A DNA stretch of 64,000 bases from Thermoanaerobaculia bacterium. GTDB taxonomy: Bacteria > Acidobacteriota > Thermoanaerobaculia > Multivoradales > Multivoraceae. The notes below the pieces were generated by a model. The model was not told the DNA's origin, did no database searches, and saw nothing but the letters and a program-made list of their open reading frames with translations. The DNA lies in assembly GCA_022823665.1 (NCBI GenBank), contig JAJEHN010000023.1:1-64000 (forward strand), given 5' to 3'. Of this stretch, positions 15,160 to 23,878 are shown in pieces. A program made the position numbers and the translations under genes. Numbering within the stretch: the stretch's first letter is position 1; the number at the start of each line of letters is the position of its first letter.

Positions 15160-17760
15160 ATGACCGAACCCGACGACCGGCACGAGAACCACGAGGCTGA
15201 GGGAGACGCGCCGCCCGAGGAACAGGCCGCCGCCGAAGCGCCGCTGGCCACGCGGGCAAAGGCGCCCATGCCGGAGCTGCCCGTCATCGTCCTCCGCGAC
15301 CTGGTCGTCTATCCGGGAGTCACGATGCCGATGGAGATCGGACGGGCCGACACGCTGAGCGCGATCCAGGCCGCCGCCGAGCATCCCGAACGCACGTTCT
15401 TCGCGCTGCTCCAGCGCGAGAAGAGCGAGAAAGTCGACCCCCTCGGCCTGCACACGATCGGCGTCGTCGCCCGGGTCGTCCAGCTCCAGCACGGCCTGCG
15501 CGGCACCCAGGCGGTCGTCGTCGGACTCCACCGCGGCATCGTGCTGCGCATCGAGGAGGGCGACGAGCACCTCACCGCTACCGTGTCGCCGGCGGAGGAA
15601 CTGCTGCCGGTGGACCCGAAGGACCTCGCCTTCGTCGCCCTCGACGAGGAACTGCGAAACCGCGCCGCCGAGCTGGGCGCCCGGTCCGGTATCCCGAACG
15701 ACGTCATCACGAAGACGCTGCGCGCGGTCAGCGACTCCGGGCAGCTCGCCGACCTGGTGGCGGGGCACCTCGAACTCCCGGCCAACGACCACCAGTCCCT
15801 GCTCGAGACCCTGGCGGTCGAGGAGCGGATGCGCCGGGTCCTGACCCTCGTCCAGCGGCGGATCAAGGTCCTCGACGCCCAGGAGGACATCAACACCCAG
15901 GTCCAGGAGGAGCTCGGCGACCGCCAGCGCGAGATGTACCTCCGCGAGCAGTTGAAGGCGATCCGCAAGGAACTCGGCGACGACGACGGCGCCGACGATC
16001 TCGAGGAACTCAAGGACCGCGTCGCCGACCTGGAGCTGCCGGAAGCGGCCCGCAAGGAGGTGGACCGTGAGTTCCGGCGCCTGGAACGCATGGGCCGCGA
16101 ATCGATGGAGTCCCAGGTCATCCGCACCTACATCGAGACCGTGTGCGAACTGCCCTGGAGCGAGGTGAGCGAGGAACGGCTCGACCTCGCCGACGCGGCC
16201 CGCATCCTGGACGAGGACCACTACGGCCTCGACGACGTGAAGGACCGCATCCTCGAGTTCCTGGCGGTGCGGGTCATGCACGACCGGCGGGCCCGACGGG
16301 AAGAGCCGGAAGCGGAAGAAGAGACCGAGGCCGCCGAGAGACCGCCGGCCGACGGCGACGACGAGTCCAACCGCAGCCCGATCCTGCTGTTCGCCGGCCC
16401 CCCAGGAGTCGGCAAGACGTCGATCGCCAAGTCCATCGCGCGCGCCATGGGCCGCGAGTACGTCCGCGTCTCGCTCGGCGGCGCTCGCGACGAGGCGGAC
16501 ATCCGGGGCCACCGGCGCACCTACGTCGGCTCGATGCCCGGCCGCATCCTCCACGGCATGAAACAGGCCGGGGTCAAGAACCCGGTCTTCCTGCTCGACG
16601 AGGTCGACAAGCTCGGCGCGTCGCTCCAGGGCGACCCCTCCGCCGCCCTCCTCGAAGTGCTCGATCCGGCGCAGAACAGCGCCTTCATCGACCACTACCT
16701 CGGAGTCCCCTACGACCTGAGCCAGGTGCTGTTCATCGCCACCGCGAACTTCACCCAGAACATCCCGGCGCCGCTGCGCGACCGCATGGAGACGGTCGAG
16801 TTCTCGGGCTACACCGAGCGGGAGAAGTTCGGCATCGCCCGCCAGTTCCTGCTACCCCGCGCCGTCCGCAACGGCGGCCTGTCGGCCGACCAGATCGAGG
16901 TCGGCGACGAAGCGCTGGGCGAGGTGATTTCCCGTTACACCCACGAAGCCGGCGTCCGCCAACTGGAGCGTGAACTCGGCCGCATGGTGCGCAAGGTCGC
17001 GCGCAGGCTCGCGTCGACGCCCGAGGAACCGGGCGACACCTCCGAAGAGGCCGCGGAACCGGTCGCGCCGACGAACGTCGGCGCCGCCGAGGTGCGGGAG
17101 TTCCTGGGCCGTCCCCGCGTACGGCCGGAGCGGGCACTCGAACGGGACGCGGTCGGCGTCGCCACGGGCATGTACTACACGCCGGTCGGCGGCGACATCA
17201 TGTTCGTCGAGGTCGAGACGACGGGTGGCAAGGGCGAACTCCAGCTCACCGGACAGCTCGGCGACGTGATGAAGGAGTCGGCGCGGGCGGCCTGGACCTA
17301 CGCCAGGTCGAACGCCGAGGCGCTGCGGATACCGCCCGGGAGTTTCGAGACCGACGTGCACGTCCACGTGCCGGCGGGGGCCATCCCCAAGGACGGCCCC
17401 TCAGCCGGCGTGACGATGGCCGCCGCCCTGGTCTCGGCGCTCTCCGGCCGGCCGGCCAGAGCGCGCATCGCGATGACCGGAGAGATTACGCTCTCCGGGC
17501 GCGTGCTGCCGATCGGCGGCGTCAAGGAGAAGGTGCTGGGCGCGGTGCGCGCCGGCATCCGGGAGATCGTCCTGCCGAAGCAGAACGAGGCCGACCTGGA
17601 GGACCTGCCCGCCGACGTGCTGGAGACCCTGAAGGTCCACGCCGTCGAGCAATTGGGCGAGGTGCTGGCGGTCGCGCTCCCCAGCGCCCGCTTCATCGAC
17701 GGCCGCCTGCTGTTCGAAGGCGACGACCCGGAGGACGTCAGGCCCCTCAGCTACAACTAA
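15160..17760 (+). CDS. lon: ATP-dependent Lon protease
   Basis: The 866-residue protein has the full Lon architecture: N-terminal substrate domain (ELPVIVLRDLVVYPGVTMP), long helical linker, AAA+ module with Walker A GPPGVGKTS near residue 412 and Walker B VFLLDEVDK, and the C-terminal protease domain. The catalytic Ser-Lys dyad is visible as Ser748 in PKDGPSAGV and Lys791 in GGVKEKVLGA, with the usual 43-residue spacing. An acidic insert of about 25 residues (EEPEAEEETEAAERPPADGD) lies just before the AAA+ domain and is unusual. It degrades misfolded and regulatory proteins in the cytoplasm. The AT-rich 15040-15095 stretch upstream is a likely promoter region but no convincing -35/-10 pair stands out. 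Confidence 0.97.
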   Translation: MTEPDDRHENHEAEGDAPPEEQAAAEAPLATRAKAPMPELPVIVLRDLVVYPGVTMPMEIGRADTLSAIQAAAEHPERTFFALLQREKSEKVDPLGLHTIGVVARVVQLQHGLRGTQAVVVGLHRGIVLRIEEGDEHLTATVSPAEELLPVDPKDLAFVALDEELRNRAAELGARSGIPNDVITKTLRAVSDSGQLADLVAGHLELPANDHQSLLETLAVEERMRRVLTLVQRRIKVLDAQEDINTQVQEELGDRQREMYLREQLKAIRKELGDDDGADDLEELKDRVADLELPEAARKEVDREFRRLERMGRESMESQVIRTYIETVCELPWSEVSEERLDLADAARILDEDHYGLDDVKDRILEFLAVRVMHDRRARREEPEAEEETEAAERPPADGDDESNRSPILLFAGPPGVGKTSIAKSIARAMGREYVRVSLGGARDEADIRGHRRTYVGSMPGRILHGMKQAGVKNPVFLLDEVDKLGASLQGDPSAALLEVLDPAQNSAFIDHYLGVPYDLSQVLFIATANFTQNIPAPLRDRMETVEFSGYTEREKFGIARQFLLPRAVRNGGLSADQIEVGDEALGEVISRYTHEAGVRQLERELGRMVRKVARRLASTPEEPGDTSEEAAEPVAPTNVGAAEVREFLGRPRVRPERALERDAVGVATGMYYTPVGGDIMFVEVETTGGKGELQLTGQLGDVMKESARAAWTYARSNAEALRIPPGSFETDVHVHVPAGAIPKDGPSAGVTMAAALVSALSGRPARARIAMTGEITLSGRVLPIGGVKEKVLGAVRAGIREIVLPKQNEADLEDLPADVLETLKVHAVEQLGEVLAVALPSARFIDGRLLFEGDDPEDVRPLSYN

Positions 17761-17763
17761 TCC

Positions 17764-17792
17764 CTGGGTGCGCCGGCCTTCTGGCCGGCACC
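17764..17792. repeat. REP-like hairpin between convergent lon and selenoprotein genes
   Basis: CTGGGTGCGCCGGC begins an imperfect hairpin whose arms GCCGGCC and GGCCGGC flank a TTCT loop. The same CTGGGTGCGCCGGC start recurs at 21177. It lies 4 bp after the lon stop and could also terminate transcription from either side. Confidence 0.6.
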
Positions 17793-17838
17793 AAGGCGAA
17801 GCGGCGAGCCCGAGTCGTCTGTCTGGGCGCTTCCCTGC

Positions 17839-18168
17839 TTACCCGAGAGCCTGGTTCAGCGCCTCTTCGTGGTAGCCCACGATCAGCGTGCGGCCCACCC
17901 TGACCACCGGCGCCCGGAGGTTGCCCGTCGGGCCCAACATCATGTCGGCCGCGCCGGGATCCGACGCCTGCAGTTCCGTCTGCTTTCGCCCCTTGGCGAC
18001 GTAGAGGGTCTCCGCGTCGGCGAGCAGCGCCTCCGCGTCCTCCCGGCCCAGCTTGCGGCTCGCCGGGGTCCTGTCCGCAATCTCCGCGCCGCGTGCGTCC
18101 AGCAACTTGGACGCTCTCTTGCAGCTCGTTCAGCCGTTGCGGTGGTAGTACCAGTCGACTCTGTTCAT
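17839..18168 (-). CDS. Probable selenoprotein: ArsC/glutaredoxin-like protein with Sec at UxxC
   Basis: Read from ATG 18168, which has AAGGAG 6-7 nt upstream on the minus strand, the frame gives MNRVDWYYHRNG, then TGA (18130-18132), then TSCKRASKLLDARG and continues without a stop to TAA 17839. If the TGA is decoded as selenocysteine, the 109-residue product has a U13-T-S-C16 redox motif exactly where thioredoxin-fold ArsC-like relatives have CTSC. The rest also matches those relatives: ETLYVAKGRKQ, then the cis-Pro region LGPTGNLRAPVVRVGRTLIVGYHEEA. A bSECIS-like hairpin lies right after the TGA. The intact frame on both sides, the good ribosome site and the UxxC placement make a nonsense mutation less likely. 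Redox partner and substrate are unknown. Selenocysteine machinery genes are not in this window. Confidence 0.8.
18095..18132 (-). promoter_or_regulatory. bSECIS-like element: UGA codon plus downstream hairpin
   Basis: On the minus strand the UGA (18132-18130) is followed after 15 nt by a perfect 7-bp stem GCGUCCA (18114-18108) and UGGACGC (18101-18095) closing a six-base loop AGUUGC. A G sits in the second loop position followed by U, and it lies 24 nt from the UGA. Bacterial SECIS elements are known to need a short stem with such a loop G roughly 16-37 nt downstream. The fit is direct sequence evidence; SelB binding is inferred. Confidence 0.7.
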
Positions 18169-18201
18169 GCGTTTCTCCTTCCAGAGGGGGTTGAGGCAAC
18201 T

Positions 18202-19680
18202 CTAGCCCGGCGGCGGATCGACTTCCCAGTCCTCGTTCACTCTCCGGCCGTAGTAGGGGTAGTAGTCCCAGGGCGCGGGGAGGCCCAGGGCCCGGGGATC
18301 GCCGGTGGCCGCGAGATGGTTCATCAGCCGATCGCGAAGCTGCCCGACGAGTTGCTGCGCGGAGGGCTGCCCCGCCAGATTGTTCAGCTGGCCCGGGTCG
18401 CTCCGTAGATCGTAGAGCTCGTTCTCCGGCCGGGTCCCGAAGGACAGTTCGGCCAGGCGGTCGATCCCCGGCTCGCCGCGCGACTCCATCATCAGCGTCT
18501 TCGTCGGCGAGGAATCGATCTCACCGTAGGGGATGCCCCGGGCGCAGTCCTTCGCGTTGGGCGAACCGGACGGCCACCGGGTGGGCTCGAAGTTGCGGAT
18601 GTACAGGTGGCCGGCGGTCCGGATCGCCCGGCACGGGTAGCCCTTGCCGCCGCGACGGCAACCATCGTGCCTCTCCATCGCGATGAAGGCCGCGTCGCGG
18701 TCCGGCTCCACGCGGCCGCCGGCCGAAGAGGCAAGCAGCGGCAACAGGCTGCGCGCCGTCATCCCCTCCGCGGGCTCCAGTCCCGCCGCCTCGAGGAACG
18801 TCGGAGCCAGGTCGCTCAGGCTGACGAAGTCGTCGACGACCCGACCGCCGGGAATCTCCTCGCCCCAGCGAACCGCCAGCGGCACCCGGCTGCCGTAGTC
18901 GTACAGGCTGGCCTTCGCCCGCGGGAACGGCATGCCGTGATCGCTGGTGACGACGACGAGCGTGTTCTCGAGTTCCCCCGCCTGTTCGAGGAGTCCGAGG
19001 GCGGCGTTCACCCTTCCATCAAACCGCTCCACCTCGACGTAGTAGTCGAGGATGTCATCGCGGACGATCGGGTGATCCGGCAGGTGCGGCGGGACCTCGA
19101 CCTTCCCCGGATCCTTGCCCGATTCCTGTCCCGAGCCCGCCGTGTACGGCCGGTGCGGGTCGTAGCTGCCGAGCCAGAAGCAGAACGGCTGGCTCTCGCC
19201 GCGGGTCTGAAGAAAGGCCTCGAAGCTCTCGAACTTGTCGCCCGCCGGGTTGCGCGTGCGGCCTCCCGGCGGCAACCGCCCCGGACCCCAGCCCTTCCGC
19301 GTGTGCCCGATGGCATAGCCCACCTGCTCCAGCAGTTCGGTATAGGTGGCGAACTTCGCCGGCAGGGTGCTGTGGATGTTCCCCGCTTCCTCGAGTCGCC
19401 AGATCGGCTGACCGGTCACGAGCGCACTGCGCGAAGGTCCGCAGGTCGGCGCGTCGCAGAAGGCGTTCGGGAAGAGAACTCCCTCGGCCGCCACGCGGTC
19501 GAAGCCCGGAGTGCGGACGATCGGATCGCCTCCCGCACCGGTGTGCGACCAGGACTGGTCGTCGGAGATGCAGAGCAGGATGTTGGGGGCACGGACCGCC
19601 TGCGGCTTCCTGGCGGGCAGCGCCGCCGCGCTCAGCATCGCGGCGGACGAGGCCAGGAAGGTACGGCGGGTCTGCTCCAC
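18202..19680 (-). CDS. Sulfatase (type I, formylglycine-dependent), Tat-exported
   Basis: The 492-residue precursor has a twin-arginine-type signal (RRTFLASSAAMLS). The type I sulfatase signature follows: ISDDQSW with the metal-binding Asp pair, and Cys80 in CGPSRSALVTG, the (C/S)xPxR site where formylglycine is made. A second metal site is visible as VVVTSDHGMPF. Such enzymes hydrolyse sulfate esters or N-sulfates of polysaccharides or other metabolites; the layout resembles N-sulfoglucosamine-type sulfatases, but the substrate is not certain. It acts in the periplasm or outside. It is divergent from the next sulfatase gene with only 65 bp between, implying a shared control region. Confidence 0.9.
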   Translation of the reverse strand: MEQTRRTFLASSAAMLSAAALPARKPQAVRAPNILLCISDDQSWSHTGAGGDPIVRTPGFDRVAAEGVLFPNAFCDAPTCGPSRSALVTGQPIWRLEEAGNIHSTLPAKFATYTELLEQVGYAIGHTRKGWGPGRLPPGGRTRNPAGDKFESFEAFLQTRGESQPFCFWLGSYDPHRPYTAGSGQESGKDPGKVEVPPHLPDHPIVRDDILDYYVEVERFDGRVNAALGLLEQAGELENTLVVVTSDHGMPFPRAKASLYDYGSRVPLAVRWGEEIPGGRVVDDFVSLSDLAPTFLEAAGLEPAEGMTARSLLPLLASSAGGRVEPDRDAAFIAMERHDGCRRGGKGYPCRAIRTAGHLYIRNFEPTRWPSGSPNAKDCARGIPYGEIDSSPTKTLMMESRGEPGIDRLAELSFGTRPENELYDLRSDPGQLNNLAGQPSAQQLVGQLRDRLMNHLAATGDPRALGLPAPWDYYPYYGRRVNEDWEVDPPPG

Positions 19681-19745
19681 GCGACGACTCTAGCGGCTCG
19701 ATCCAGCCCTATAGTAGAGCGGGTCAACGAAGGTCGGGAGGCCGC

Positions 19746-21149
19746 ATGCTCAGGTTCCCATTCGCTGCATCGCTCATCGCCTTGTCCGCGCTCGTCGCTA
19801 CGCCCGCGCCTGCGCAGGACCGGCCTCCGAACATCCTCTTCATCGCCGTCGACGACCTGAACGACTGGGTCGGCCACCTGGGCGGCCACCCGCAGGCGAG
19901 CACGCCGAACATCGATCGCCTGGCGCGCCGCGGCGTGTCCTTCACCAGGGCCTACGCGCCAGCGCCTCTCTGCAACCCCTCCAGGGTCAGTCTGCTGTCG
20001 GGCGTCCTGCCGTCGAAGTCCGGCGTCTACGGCAACGGCGAGCGGTTTCGCGAGAAGCTGCCCGACGCCGTGACCCTGATGCAGCACCTGAAGGCGCATG
20101 GCTACTCCACGCAGGGCGGCGGCAAGATCTTCCATGGAACGCGCGCCGGCGATCCGGACTCCTGGGACGAGTACTACACGCCGGCGCGGCCGAGAGGCCC
20201 CCGGCACGTCGGCGAACGGCAGGAAGCCGTACCGGAGTCCGCCTGGGCGCCCTGGGGGCCCCTCGACGTGGACGACTCCGAGATGTTCGACGTCCAGATC
20301 GTGGACTGGACGATCGGCGAGCTGAACAAGCCGCGCGAGAAGCCCTTCTTCCTGGCCTGCGGCTTCACCAAGCCGCACCTGCCCTGGTACGTGCCCAGGA
20401 AGTACTTCGACTTGCACCCGCTCGAAGGCATCGAACTGCCGGCGACCCTGGACAGCGACCGGGACGACCTTCCGGCGTTCGGAAAGAAGCTCGCGGCGGA
20501 GGTGTACGCGGTCTCGAACTCCCGCAACTTCAGCCGGCACGGCGAGGACCACGCGATGGTGCTGAGGCACGACCAGTGGCAGCGGGCGGTGCAGAGCTAT
20601 CTGGCCACGATCAGCTTCGTCGACGCGCACGTCGGCCGGCTGCTGGACGCCCTGGACGCGAGCGAGCACGCCGGCAACACGATCGTCGTGCTCTGGGGCG
20701 ACCACGGCTGGCATCTCGGCCAGAAGCAGCATTGGCGGAAGCACGCACTCTGGGAGGTGGCGACCCGCACGACATTGATCATCTCCCTGCCCGCGGAAAC
20801 GCGGCGCGGCACCGCGAGTCCACGCCCGGTCAGCCTGGTCGATCTGTACCCGACCCTGGTCGAGCTTGCCGGAGTCCCCGGCCGAAGCGGACTGGACGGC
20901 CAGAGCCTCGTGCCCCTGCTGGAGAACCCGAAGGCCGAGTGGCCGCGACCCGTGCTGACGACGTACGGCTATCGCAACCACTCCATCCGCACCGAACGCT
21001 GGCGCTACATCGAGTACCACGACGGCGGCAGGGAGCTCTACGACCACCACGCCGACCCGAACGAGTGGACCAACCTGGCGTCCCTGCCGGAGTACGCCGC
21101 CGTCGTCGAGGAACTCGCCGCGTTCCTTCCCAAGACGAACGTCAGGTAA
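19746..21149 (+). CDS. Iduronate-2-sulfatase-like sulfatase
   Basis: The 467-residue precursor has a Sec signal peptide (to about residue 23, ATPAPAQ). The sulfatase core follows: NILFIAVDDLNDWVG with the metal Asp pair and Cys76 in CNPSRVSLLSG as formylglycine precursor. VDDLNDWVG, TRAYAPAPLCNPSR and FFLACGFTKPHLPW are characteristic of iduronate-2-sulfatase-like proteins, and VVLWGDHGWHLG is the second metal site. Family members remove 2-O-sulfate from uronate residues of glycosaminoglycan-like polymers, although bacterial members have broader substrates. ATG 19746 follows GGGAGG. Convergent with the third sulfatase gene. Confidence 0.9.
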   Translation: MLRFPFAASLIALSALVATPAPAQDRPPNILFIAVDDLNDWVGHLGGHPQASTPNIDRLARRGVSFTRAYAPAPLCNPSRVSLLSGVLPSKSGVYGNGERFREKLPDAVTLMQHLKAHGYSTQGGGKIFHGTRAGDPDSWDEYYTPARPRGPRHVGERQEAVPESAWAPWGPLDVDDSEMFDVQIVDWTIGELNKPREKPFFLACGFTKPHLPWYVPRKYFDLHPLEGIELPATLDSDRDDLPAFGKKLAAEVYAVSNSRNFSRHGEDHAMVLRHDQWQRAVQSYLATISFVDAHVGRLLDALDASEHAGNTIVVLWGDHGWHLGQKQHWRKHALWEVATRTTLIISLPAETRRGTASPRPVSLVDLYPTLVELAGVPGRSGLDGQSLVPLLENPKAEWPRPVLTTYGYRNHSIRTERWRYIEYHDGGRELYDHHADPNEWTNLASLPEYAAVVEELAAFLPKTNVR

Positions 21150-21154
21150 GTCCC

Positions 21155-21172
21155 AGGAGCCTGCGCGGCAGA
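21155..21172. repeat. Dispersed intergenic repeat AGGAGCCTGCGCGGCAGA, copy 1
   Basis: An 18-bp sequence just after the iduronate-2-sulfatase-like gene; an exact second copy occurs at 25827-25844. Here it is followed 4 bp later by the REP-like hairpin, suggesting both are parts of one composite repeat. Confidence 0.65.
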
Positions 21173-21176
21173 AACA

Positions 21177-21221
21177 CTGGGTGCGCCGGCGCCCCCGCCG
21201 GCATCCGGCGCGCAGCGCCGG
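21177..21221. repeat. REP-like double hairpin between convergent sulfatase genes
   Basis: CTGGGTGCGCCGGC (21177-21190), shared with the element at 17764, opens a first hairpin (GCCGGC, CCCCC loop, GCCGGC within 21185-21202). A second perfect hairpin follows: CCGGCGC (21205-21211), GCA loop, GCGCCGG (21215-21221). Placed between two convergent genes it may act as a bidirectional terminator. Confidence 0.6.
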
Positions 21222-21242
21222 CTTCCGGACCTTCTGCCGCCC

Positions 21243-22799
21243 CTATCCCCGCACCGGTGCGCTGCGTGGTTCGCGCTTGTACTTCTCGAGCAGGGCCATC
21301 AGGTGTCCGACCACGTCGGGGTGCTCCGCGTACACGTTCCTCCGTTCTCCGACGTCCGCCGCAAGGTCGTAGAGCTGGATCTCCGGCAGGCCGGCTTCGC
21401 GCGCCTCTTCACGGGACACCCGGTAGTAGCCGCCCGAACTCGGCGTGTCCTCCAGCTTCCAGCGCCCCTGCCGGATCGCGTACGAGCCGTCGCCGGCCTG
21501 ATACACCGTCGCCTCCCGGATCGGCGCCGACAGCGGCTCGCCGAGAAGCGCCGGGAGAATGTCGTAACTGTCCTCGCCGGCGTCTTCCGGGAGCCTCGTG
21601 CCGGTGAGGCCGGCGCAGGTCGCCAGCAGGTCCGTCAGGCAGATGATCTCGTCCGAACGGGTTCCCGCCGGGATCCGCCGCGGCCAGCGGGCGGCGAACG
21701 GAATGCGGTGGCCTCCCTCGTAGATGTCCGACTTGTAGCCCCGGTAGACGTAGCTGGGGTAGTGCCCCTGCTCGTTCATCTCCTCGACTCCGATGTAGGG
21801 CGCACAGCCGTTGTCCGCGGTGAAGATGACCAGCGTGTCGTCGGCCAGTCCCTTGCGATCGAGGGCGTCGAGCACCTGCCCCACCGTGTCGTCGACCTCG
21901 AGGCAGAAGTCGCCGTATGGCCCGATCTCGCTCAGTCCGCGGAACCTCTCCGAGGGAACGATCGGGATGTGGGGAGCCGTGAGGCCGAGAAAGACGAAGA
22001 ACGGCTCGTCGGCGGTCTGGGCCTCGATCGTCTCCACGGTCCGCCGGGTCAGCTTCGGCATCACCTCGTCGGCGCGGAAGTCGGCATGGGCCGGGCCAAG
22101 GTTGTCGCCGTAGCGCTCTTCCCTGGTGTCCTCGGTGATGAAGAGCAGGTCGTTCAGGGCGGTGCACTCGCCGAGGAAACGGTCGTCCTCGATGTAGATG
22201 TAGGGGTGCATGTCGAGCGAAGCCGAGATGCCGTAGAACGTGTCGAAGCCGTTCGCGACCGGCCCGTTCTCGATCCGGCCCGCCCAGTCGACATCGCCGG
22301 TGTAGGCCCGCTGGTCGACGACTTCGTCGCCCTCCGGAAAACCGCCCCCTCCCCGAGCCGGCATGTCCATGCCCAGGTGCCATTTGCCGATGCAGTGGGT
22401 TCGATAGCCGCTGTCCCTGAGGAGCGACGCGACCGTCGTGCGCTCGGGCTCGATCAGGTGGCGGCTGTAGCCCCAGAGCACGCTGCGCTTCACTCGGGTA
22501 CGGAAGCAGTAGCGGCCGGTGAGCACGCCGTAGCGGGTCGGCGTGCACAGGGCCGAGGGCGAGTGGGCGTCGGTGAAGTACCGGCCTTCGCGGATCAGGC
22601 GATCGATGTTCGCGGTCGGGATCCGCGAGTCGCGGTTCAACCCGGTGATGTCGCCGTAACCCATGTCGTCGGCCAGGATGAAGACGACATTGGGCAACCG
22701 ATCCAGGTCCCGCTCGGACCGCAGACTGCACGCAACGGCCACGCCTGCCGTCGCCGCCCCCACGGTCCTGAGGAATTCGCGTCGATGGGTTCGCTTCAT
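21243..22799 (-). CDS. Arylsulfatase A-type sulfatase, Tat/lipoprotein-like export signal
   Basis: The 518-residue precursor begins with a twin-arginine-like signal (HRREFLRTVG, hydrophobic stretch ending AVACS, which could also act as a lipobox). The sulfatase core has VVFILADDMGYGD with metal Asp residues, Cys85 in CTPTRYGVLTGRY as formylglycine site, and the conserved THCIGKWHLG. TLVIFTADNG is the second metal site. The pattern is that of arylsulfatase A/N-acetylgalactosamine-6-sulfatase-like enzymes, which remove sulfate esters. It lies convergent to the preceding sulfatase and divergent from PPK2. No maturase (anSME or FGE) gene was recognised nearby, so formylglycine formation must depend on a gene elsewhere. 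Confidence 0.9.
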   Translation of the reverse strand: MKRTHRREFLRTVGAATAGVAVACSLRSERDLDRLPNVVFILADDMGYGDITGLNRDSRIPTANIDRLIREGRYFTDAHSPSALCTPTRYGVLTGRYCFRTRVKRSVLWGYSRHLIEPERTTVASLLRDSGYRTHCIGKWHLGMDMPARGGGGFPEGDEVVDQRAYTGDVDWAGRIENGPVANGFDTFYGISASLDMHPYIYIEDDRFLGECTALNDLLFITEDTREERYGDNLGPAHADFRADEVMPKLTRRTVETIEAQTADEPFFVFLGLTAPHIPIVPSERFRGLSEIGPYGDFCLEVDDTVGQVLDALDRKGLADDTLVIFTADNGCAPYIGVEEMNEQGHYPSYVYRGYKSDIYEGGHRIPFAARWPRRIPAGTRSDEIICLTDLLATCAGLTGTRLPEDAGEDSYDILPALLGEPLSAPIREATVYQAGDGSYAIRQGRWKLEDTPSSGGYYRVSREEAREAGLPEIQLYDLAADVGERRNVYAEHPDVVGHLMALLEKYKREPRSAPVRG

Positions 22800-22849
22800 C
22801 GCGATCGTCTCCCGGCCCGGTCAATCCGTAGCGAGTATCCTAGGCGTTC

Positions 22850-23755
22850 ATGCCCCCGAACGGTCCCGAATGCGCCCTCCAGGAGGCCGCCAAGCCGGCG
22901 CAGCGCTACCTGGTGCCCGAGGGTACGAAGCGCTTCGATCCCCGGCAGTGGCCGACGGCGCCGCCGCCGGATGCTCCGCGACACAACGAGCTCCGCAAGT
23001 TGCGGCGCCGCGCCGTGCGCGACATCAGCCGCCAGCAGCGGTTGCTCTACGCCGAGAACCGCCATGCGCTGCTGCTGATCTTCCAGGCCATGGACGCCGC
23101 CGGCAAGGACAGCACGATCAACGCCCTGCTCACCGGCGTCAATCCGGCGGGTTGCCAGGTCTTCAACTTCAAGCAGCCTTCGAGCGAGGAACTCGATCAC
23201 GACTTCCTCTGGCGCACGGCCCGCAGCCTGCCCGAGCGCGGCCGCATCGGCGTCTTCAACCGCAGCTACTACGAGGAGGTCCTCGTGGTCCGGGTCCATC
23301 CCGAGATCCTGGAGAAGCAGAACCTTCCCCATCTGGACCCGAACGGCCTGTGGCAGCAGCGCATGGAGTCGATCGTCGAGCACGAGCGGCACCTGGCGCG
23401 CAACGGCACCGTCATCCTGAAGTTCTTCCTGAACATCTCGCGCGACGAGCAGAAGGCGCGCTTCCTTCGCCGACTCGACCGTCCCGACAAGCACTGGAAG
23501 TTCGCCATCAGCGACGTCCGTGAGCGTGGGTTCTGGAACGAGTACATGAGCGCCTACGGCGAGGCGATCCGGTCCACCACCAGAAGCCACGCGCCGTGGT
23601 ACGCCATTCCCGCCGACAGCAAGCCGTACATGCGCTGGGCGGTCGCCGACATCGTGCGCGACACGCTCGCGAGCCTCGACCTGCACAACCCGGAACCGTC
23701 GCTGGCCGATCTGGCCATGTTCGACGACATGCGCCGCCGCTTGGAGAACGAGTAG
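22850..23755 (+). CDS. Polyphosphate kinase 2 family protein (PPK2)
   Basis: The 301-residue product has the PPK2 fold signatures: Walker A LLIFQAMDAAGKDSTI, then GCQVFNFKQPSSEELDHDFLWR, the Walker B-like GRIGVFNRSYYEEVLVVRVHPE, and the lid region FLNISRDEQKARFLRR with the RPDKHWKF motif. PPK2 enzymes transfer phosphate between polyphosphate and nucleotides, mostly in the direction of NDP or NMP phosphorylation at the expense of polyphosphate. Length near 300 fits single-domain class I/III members. ATG 22850 is 51 bp from the divergent sulfatase start, so the two genes share a short upstream region. Cytoplasmic. Confidence 0.93.
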   Translation: MPPNGPECALQEAAKPAQRYLVPEGTKRFDPRQWPTAPPPDAPRHNELRKLRRRAVRDISRQQRLLYAENRHALLLIFQAMDAAGKDSTINALLTGVNPAGCQVFNFKQPSSEELDHDFLWRTARSLPERGRIGVFNRSYYEEVLVVRVHPEILEKQNLPHLDPNGLWQQRMESIVEHERHLARNGTVILKFFLNISRDEQKARFLRRLDRPDKHWKFAISDVRERGFWNEYMSAYGEAIRSTTRSHAPWYAIPADSKPYMRWAVADIVRDTLASLDLHNPEPSLADLAMFDDMRRRLENE

Positions 23756-23878
23756 CGCGCCGCCAACTCGTTCCTCGGCTATCATTCGCCGCCTACGCGA
23801 TCCTGACTACGGAGCGATCGAACGCTCCAGGCAACGCTTCGAACGACACGGGTCCCGACGGGGACCGGAAAGGCCACC

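Noticed and set aside
17839..18105. Separate short gene starting at TTG 18105
   Set aside because: It would cut off the redox motif. The ATG at 18168 has a strong ribosome site and continues in the same frame through the TGA.
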